A DNA stretch of 64,000 bases from Topomyia yanbarensis. Lineage: Eukaryota > Arthropoda > Insecta > Diptera > Culicidae. Below, in pieces: positions 57,605 through 64,000 of this stretch. The notes under the pieces were generated by a model. The model was given only the letters and a program-made list of their open reading frames with translations. It was not told the origin of the DNA and searched no databases. A program made the translations under genes and the position numbers. The number at the start of each line of letters is the position of its first letter. The stretch's first letter is position 1. Where the stretch lies: assembly GCF_030247195.1 (NCBI RefSeq), contig NC_080671.1, forward strand, positions 211,638,361-211,702,360. Reading direction: 5' to 3'.

Positions 57605-57960
57605 GCGTGAGATGTGTAAATGAAAACCGCGTAAATTTCAAAATCCGCGTAAATGAAAACCGCAAAAATTTCAAAATCCGCGTAAATTTCAAAATCCGCG
57701 CAAATGAAAAACGCGTACATTTCAAAATCCGCGTATATGAAAAGCGCGTAAATGAAGACCGTGTAAATTTAAGAATTTGCGTTAATGGTACCTCGCTAAT
57801 GTATACCGGGTAAATTAAAAAATCTGCGTAAATTTCAAAAACTGCGTAAATGAAAACCGCGTAAATTTCAAAATCCGCGTAAATAAAAATCGCGTAAATG
57901 AAAACCGCGTAAATTTCAAAATCCGCGTAAAAATACCGCGCAAAAAAAAAACACGTAAAA
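57605..57960 (+). repeat. Minisatellite of GCGTAAATTTCAAAATCC units
   Basis: Alternating ~12-bp (GCGTAAATGAAAACC) and ~18-bp (GCGTAAATTTCAAAATCC) motifs make a ~33-bp higher unit repeated about ten times with drift. All units are CpG-containing in AT-rich DNA. The 77-codon ORF across it is repetitive and not a gene. Confidence 0.85.
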
Positions 57961-59680
57961 AACCTGAGTGTACTTTCTTAAGAATCTATACTTTACGATA
58001 AAAGAATACAGAGTGCGACTTTTTGACCGACCTCATCATGTATAAAACCTTAACGAAATAGTCCGAAATACACCAATAGGCTCATTATCCTACATGTAAA
58101 TAAGCACATCAATCGAAAAAAAGGATAGGTAATGTCAGAAACATAACCGAAGTGAAGTAGAATACACTTAGGCTGTTAATTCGAATGCTGCAATTTTTGC
58201 TATCTTCTGCATTAAAAGCCAGCTCTTTCGATATTTGTTATGATGTATTGTGCCCCGTTGTTGTGGTGCATTTTACCCCTGCACAGGTGCGTTTTGCCCT
58301 GCCTATTTTTCAAAGAGCAATTTATAATGATTTTGAAAAATTGAATATTTTTCATGTTCCTGAATATTTTGCAAAGCGATTGTGATTTCAGAGTAAAATG
58401 TTGGCTAAATAATATCATTAATTAAATTCTCCCAATTGATGGCTAAGTTATGATTATATTTTCTTAGGGGTGTATTTTAGCCCATCTACCGCTACATACG
58501 CTTGCATTACATTCACATAAATCACTCGCGACGCGTTTGTGCAAATGGAATCTTGGTCATACCTCGAAAATTTCAAACGTGCTCCCGAGACACATACGTG
58601 GCAAAATTTAAATGTTAGGTTTGTTGCATAGTTTCGAGTGCGTAATTACCAACTCGATTATTTTCAAGTTGATAGTACTACATTTACTACTCACATTAAC
58701 CACCGGCCCTGATTATTGAATATTTCATTACATATATGTATAGTGGGATCAAAATGCATTCGTCTTGCTGAATATTTTTAGAAATAGGCCACATTAAAGA
58801 ATGGCATGTACAAATAAAGTAAATTAAGGGCCAAATAAGATAACGGTGCACTTTTGCTCAATAATCCCTCTCAGAGCTAGCACAGAAACAAAATTCAGTT
58901 TGCTTCTGGAACCGTCCAAACCTGAATGCGCTGCGTCAGGAGAACGAATGACGAGGGAAACAAACCAAAAATTTCATTCATCGTAGCCGGCATGAATTGA
59001 ATTTCGTTTCCTTTCAAGTTCACGCAGGGATGTCAAGTTTTTTAAGCTCTGGGTATTAGTCTAGATACATCGTATAACTGAACACCCAGGTGGTACTAGT
59101 TACTGACGAAATGAATTCGAAACACAAAAATCAAATTTAATTTAAGTTAGGTTTTTTGCCCTTAGTGCGCAAATTGCTTTAACCCAATTTTACCTTTTGG
59201 GAATTAATATTGCATAATTCATGTAACAATTAATTTAACTGTTCAGCGAAAAAATGATACAGTAAATTAAATGTTAGATTCCGAGAAAAAGATTTGTTTA
59301 AATACTAGGATACATAACCACCCGACGTTTTTACTCTAAAAGTTGATCTTACAATGAAATTTACTGTAGAAACGTCTGTTCAGATTGCTTTGGAACAACA
59401 TTTTAGCAGATTTCGAGGATTGGGCCGCTTTTGGTACAAAATTGCTTTTTAGGGCTGCTACTTTCTTCGCCGTCTATAGATGTTAAATACGAGATACCCA
59501 AGGAGAACCCCTATTTTCACGTGAGCAAATGTTATAGAATTCCCTTTCCAAACTCCGGCACACGAATAGTGTTGAAATTTCCTATTTCGACGAACTGCAT
59601 CGAATTATGCAGATATCGCTTTGAAAGTCGAGTTTCAGGGAAGTGTATGCTAGGGTGACAATAAAACGACCATTTTTAAA
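57961..59680. other. Spacer, no gene seen
   Basis: AT-rich with short ORFs and no motif. A GC-richer stretch at 58,890-59,040 (GGAACCGTCCAAACCTGAAT) is unexplained. Confidence 0.4.
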
Positions 59681-59689
59681 ATCACTAAT

Positions 59690-60480
59690 CTACACCCCCT
59701 AGCGTCGTTCCAAATCATGAAAAAATGACACTGTCCAAATTTGAGCGAAATCGGTTAACTCTAACCCCTCCCCCAAAGAGCTTAAAGTTTGTATGGGATT
59801 TTTGGCCAAAATGTATGGGGAAACACTCGCAGTTCACAAAATCGCCGGTAGAGGTCGCTGTAAACTTCCGATCACTGACCTAGGAAGGAGTTAAGCTTTT
59901 GAAGATATGCTGAACAAGTTTGTCGAAGACTGCAAGACAATCCAACCAACCGTTAAAGAGTTATTAACGTTTAAAGTTGGATACTGCTGCTTAACATTTG
60001 CAAAGGGCGTACTCCGCTTATCTCATGTATGTGAACCACGAGTGAAGGTGGGACAAAGTTAGGAAAAACTCATATATCTCTGAAACAATAAGAGATAGAA
60101 AGTTATGATGTTCCACAAAGTTGTAGAGGAATAAAAGGACTTTTTGGTTCACTAGAAAGTTTCAGGATTTCTCCGCAAGGTGGCGGTAGTGAGCCAAGCA
60201 ATTTAAAGGGAATACTCCTATCTGTATAACGGTAAGAAATGGATCATTTGAATGCTCTACAAAGTTGTAGAGTAGCAAAAAATATTTTCTTTTCTCATTT
60301 GAAAAAAGCAGAATTCTATCACATGGTGGCGCCAGTGATCAAAATTAATTCAAGGTAATACTCCTATCCATACAATGGTAAGAGCTAGTGCAATCTGATG
60401 TTCTGCGAAGTTATACAGAATTTCAAAGGCTTTAGTGTTTTTGTTATTAAAATTGGAATAAGGACGAATATATACTGTGT
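59690..60480 (+). repeat. Degenerate ~125-bp tandem units
   Basis: Three or four units share AAAGTTGTAGAG, GGTGGCG(C/G)AGTGA and GGGAATACTCCTATC. They resemble in style the CGCCTAGTGG units of the 40-44 kb inverted pair. Confidence 0.55.
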
Positions 60481-61780
60481 GTATGAAGCTTAAGGGGTTA
60501 CATACCTTTTTTATTTTTCAAAAAATCGATTTTTTTTATTCCTTGAGAATATTTTTCCAAATTTTATAGAGAACCGAGAAATAGATCGAAAGTTACAGCG
60601 CTTCCAAGCGTGCTTCGTCTACCAAGCGCAGTGGTAATTCTAAACTCGATTATCTCGAAATACCGATTTTAAAAAAAATGGTTTTCCCGTGATCACGATT
60701 CCTGAAATACCACTCAACCGATTGTCTTTATTTTTTTTTTTAAATTGATCGTAATTAATTTTTCTCATACCTTAACAATTCCTTTTTTATGTTTGTTTTG
60801 TAGATGATAATTTATTAATACAATTTTAAAAGCCTAAAACAGCGATTTATTAGGAAAAACGTTCACGAATGCAGGAAAAATGTTGAAATGTAGTCTCCGG
60901 TTATTCAACTCGGTCGACTAATAGAAACCGACTAAAATTACAATTATTTTGTTCAAGATGTGTGGTTCGGTGCACGAAATTAGCGGTATCCAATCACGAA
61001 CTGGTTTTAGTTGGGTGTTGTAAAAACCGTTTTTTCGTCGTGCATGCTACTCTCTATCAGAAATGAAAATAATTTCCTCTGCTAGTAGTAGGTAACGACA
61101 CAAATTGATTCATCCACCAGCCGTGTACAGTTCACAAATATTTTTTCCCGGTATTGTACAGCCCTTGGAGAACCCTGTACGCTCTAAACAGCTCTACACA
61201 AAAAATTGAAATAAAACTGTAGCGGACCTACATTTAAAATTTCTCATCATTTCAGTGTCCGTTTGGTGCATCATATTGAAGGGTCTGACCGAGATGAGCT
61301 GAAACATTTCCCCATTTCCAAGTAGTTTTTTTCGAAAGATTTTTCATTATTAATGCATGTCATACATACCCCAAATTTTATACAACATTGCTGAACTTAT
61401 TTTCGACAAATTCCGAAAACTGATTAATTTCGTGCAGTATGATATGGAAAGATATGAGCGTTCCAAACCTTACACGACTTTCAGCCCGAAATTTTGAAAA
61501 GGGCCCATATATTGAATGATAAGTCGTTAGCCACGACAAAAACGGAACAGCACTTCATAGTATAATGGGTTCCGCCGCGGAACAATTTTCGAAAAAGTAC
61601 ACTTTTATTGGCTTACTTTGAGGTCCTAGAAATAATGTCACTGTTGAGTTACTTAGTACTTTGGAATGGACAGGGCTCCAGAATGTAAAATTAGAAGGAA
61701 TTTTATCTTTTTGCTAAAATTAAATGATTTAGCCTTACAATATGTTTGGCAAAGTTGTTGTACTTTACAAGCCCTTTATT
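60481..61780. other. AT-rich spacer, no gene seen
   Basis: No element ends, domains or RNA genes recognised. Confidence 0.4.
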
Positions 61781-63170
61781 TTGCTTCAAACAGAAGCTAG
61801 GGTGGTTCTAACTTTAGCAATATTTAAAATGAAACTTTTGAACGGTTCGAGATAGAGCTTGACTATTATCGATGAAGTTGTAGAACAACACATTTTAGCC
61901 GAATTTGCTGAAGACACGCAAGCTCTAGCTTTTATACTTTCCATTGCCCGACAAATCCAAATGTAAGCTGTAAGGTGTTCCTTAAAAACGGTTTTATTTC
62001 TATAAAAAGTTTTCATTTTACACTAAAGTACCCTATGGACAGGAGTACAAGATTATTTAAGGGTGCATAATTTTCTTTAAAACTCCAACTACCAAAAAAA
62101 TTTCGTTTGAAAGGTATGAGAACTTTTTTATAAAAAAAATATAACTTTTTCATATAGCATTATCTTCGAATAGGACACTTAACATTAAATACCGTTGTTG
62201 TCATATGATATAGCATGCTTTGTAGTATAGATTGCGGAAAATGGCAAATACAATATTTTTACGTCTTGCAATATTTACTCATAAAAGAGTTTATTTTTAG
62301 TAAAAAGTATATATAACTTTCTAACGAGAGATGCTAGAGGTTCGGTACATTGAGACAAAATGCTCTCCTTCAAAATATCTGAAAGTTTTTCTTACGTGAT
62401 CCTTATGAAAAATTAAAACTGCAAAAGTTATATAAAGAAAACCATTTATTAAGAACGTCCTATTTTTTGGTAAATTTCTTGTAAAATGGAAAATACACAA
62501 CATAGAGTTCCAGTGTCTTCGACCAAGTTTTTTAAAAAAAATTTTTCTACGAAGCTCTATCTCGAACCATTTAAAAGTTAATTTTAAGATTTTAAAAAAT
62601 TAGAACCACCCACATTAAAACGCTAGGTTCTATTATTCAAAAGATATAAGAACTTATAATATCAAAAATATAATTTTTGTAATCAACTTTTTGAACTTTT
62701 GGAAAATAACGTATTCGTTGTTTTTTGCTCAATTATAACTCTAGTAATGACCTTAGTTATACTTGAAAAAGAATTATTATTTGTTGCCCCAATGAGTGAT
62801 ATTGGCGAAAAAGTGCTCATAACTCATCAGCAAAAATAGTTAGATATAATAGTTGCCATGAAACAGAAATAAATAGTTGCCATGAAACAAGTTATTTTCC
62901 TTAAAACAATCTTAAAGTCGTCTGTAGACTACTTCACTTTTAAATCAATACCGCAAAAGTCATTTGACTAAAACAGTTTTACTGATAAACACTAAGAAAC
63001 ACCCTAACCTTCAAGTTTAAAATAAAAGTATTAGTTGTAAAATGAAAAGTATGATAGTCACACATGTCTTCAGCAAACTTTTCCAAGATTTGTCGTTCTA
63101 CAACTTCGTTGAAGGTTATTTAGCTCTAGCTGGAATAATTAAAAAGTTATTTTTTTGATCTTGGTACAAT
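61780..63170. repeat. Inverted and tandem AT-rich repeat block
   Basis: CGATGAAGTTGTAGAACAAC with TTTGCTGAAGACACG near 61,870-61,920 has an inverted partner, TGTCTTCAGCAAACTTTTCC with CGTTCTACAACTTCGTTGA, near 63,065-63,115. A third related copy is at 62,510-62,580. It can form a ~1.3-kb foldback. No coding capacity. Confidence 0.55.
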
Positions 63171-63798
63171 TACCCTATCTGTTTTTTTAACAAAAAGAAG
63201 AAACCCACAAACTACGAAAACTTCTCCAAAGACTTATTAAGGCTAAGTTGTTTAGATTTAGAAAAATCTCAAAATTCCTGCTAAATTTACATTCTGGACC
63301 ACTGTGGAACGGTAATCCTTATTTCTATGACCTCACATGGACTACAATTCCAAAGTATTGAATTGAATTGTTCAGTTTGGAAGTTTTGTGTGGTATCAGA
63401 TACGACGAAAAATTGACCATCGGGTCTTCAAATGGGCGTAGTATCCTTTGCCTACTATCAAAATATCAGTCCTGTACTCGTATAACCAATATCATTTGAA
63501 TTGGGTTCGCAGCACATGGCACGTCTTGAGGCGACCAACGAGCACCGACGACAACAACATACACTGTATTCCTCCGGCGATAGCGAGCAACATGCGCGAT
63601 GAACCGCATAAAATACCCAGCTGTCGAGACGATCCACCCATTCTTGACGATCTGCAAAAGCAAAATTCAAATATCTGGTGATGTGGTGATCTGGTGGGCA
63701 GGTAGCGCAATTGGCATGCACGCTTTGCTTATTTGCAAAAAAGGGGGATGCTGAATATAATAGAAGCACAGCGCGAATTGGATTGTGGCCTACTTAGG
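63171..63798. other. Mixed spacer with a GC-richer patch
   Basis: The patch at 63,500-63,720 keeps several minus-strand frames open but shows no motif. TAGCGCAATTGG at 63,704 matches a Pol III A box, but no B box follows. Confidence 0.35.
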
Positions 63799-64000
63799 TA
63801 TTTATTTATTTATTTATTTATTTATTGATTGATTTTCCATCTGACCTACATGGTCTACATGAAATATGAAATATGGAATGAGGAAAAGCCCATTTGCAGT
63901 TAGTGTGACACCCTCCAAATGGGCGTAAAAACCTCATTATCTTTTCACACATACACATTAAACAATATTGCACGTTAAATTACATTACATTACTTAATTA
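63799..64000 (-). mobile_element. 3' end of the CR1/Jockey-type LINE, runs off window
   Basis: A (TTTA)n tail at 63,799-63,825 is followed by minus-strand 3' UTR text (GGGCTTTTCCTC, AAAAGATAATGAGG). This matches the 3' UTRs ending at 48,646 and 56,845. The ORF2 part, if present, lies beyond the window. Confidence 0.65.

Noticed and set aside
57580..57813. 77-codon ORF rich in VNENRVNFKIR
   Set aside because: It is a translation of the 33-bp minisatellite.
63695..63760. tRNA gene or SINE near the A-box match TAGCGCAATTGG
   Set aside because: No B box or cloverleaf follows.

Overview
The window looks like repeat-dominated nuclear DNA of a culicine mosquito, most likely Aedes. This rests on the mix of elements: I-clade and CR1/Jockey-type LINEs, a DD37E transposase, Tc1 elements, many MITEs with TA, TWA or 8-bp target duplications, and AT-rich, gene-poor spacers. 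It is an inference from element types, not a database match. There is no bacterial or phage gene organisation, no rRNA and no convincing functional tRNA. Nearly every recognisable coding stretch is a decayed transposon gene. The one plausible host gene is on the minus strand at 45.2-52.2 kb.

Layout. 1-10 kb: AT-rich DNA with interspersed repeats, a SINE with clean duplications and several MITEs. 10.2-38.6 kb: a deeply nested stack. The outer layer is a pair of long inverted arms (10,191-11,440 and 29,328-38,643) built of tandem ~95-120 bp units, like Foldback arms. Between them lie two pieces of what appears to be one Tc1 transposase pseudogene (13.38-13.75 kb and 28.26-28.93 kb). These are separated by a tandem array of tRNA-like cassettes (26.6-28.26 kb). 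One copy of the array unit is split by a 12.8-kb element with ~1.5-kb terminal inverted repeats and a TTAA duplication (13,782-26,593). Intact copies of the same TTAA site lie next door. That element is itself filled with hAT elements, split LINE pieces, a DD37E remnant and an 8-bp minisatellite. The right outer arm is split by a full-length I-clade LINE (29,613-37,426, 13-bp duplication), whose endonuclease is split by a 289-bp Harbinger-type MITE.

38.6-45 kb: MITEs and a second inverted-repeat pair enclosing a complete but dead Tc1 transposon, plus a hairpin MITE inside a Harbinger-type MITE. 45.2-52.2 kb: two minus-strand exons whose splice phases match across a 5.3-kb intron carrying a LINE 3' fragment and a MITE. 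52.97-55.48 kb: a 2.5-kb non-coding retroposon with an A-rich 3' end and a ~20-bp duplication. 55.8-64 kb: LINE 3' fragments, two more Harbinger-type MITEs, a minisatellite and AT-rich repeats.

The coding elements do not work together as a pathway. The value of the window is its insertion history. The best candidates for something undescribed are the TTAA-flanked long-TIR element, the tandem tRNA-like array and the 2.5-kb non-coding retroposon.
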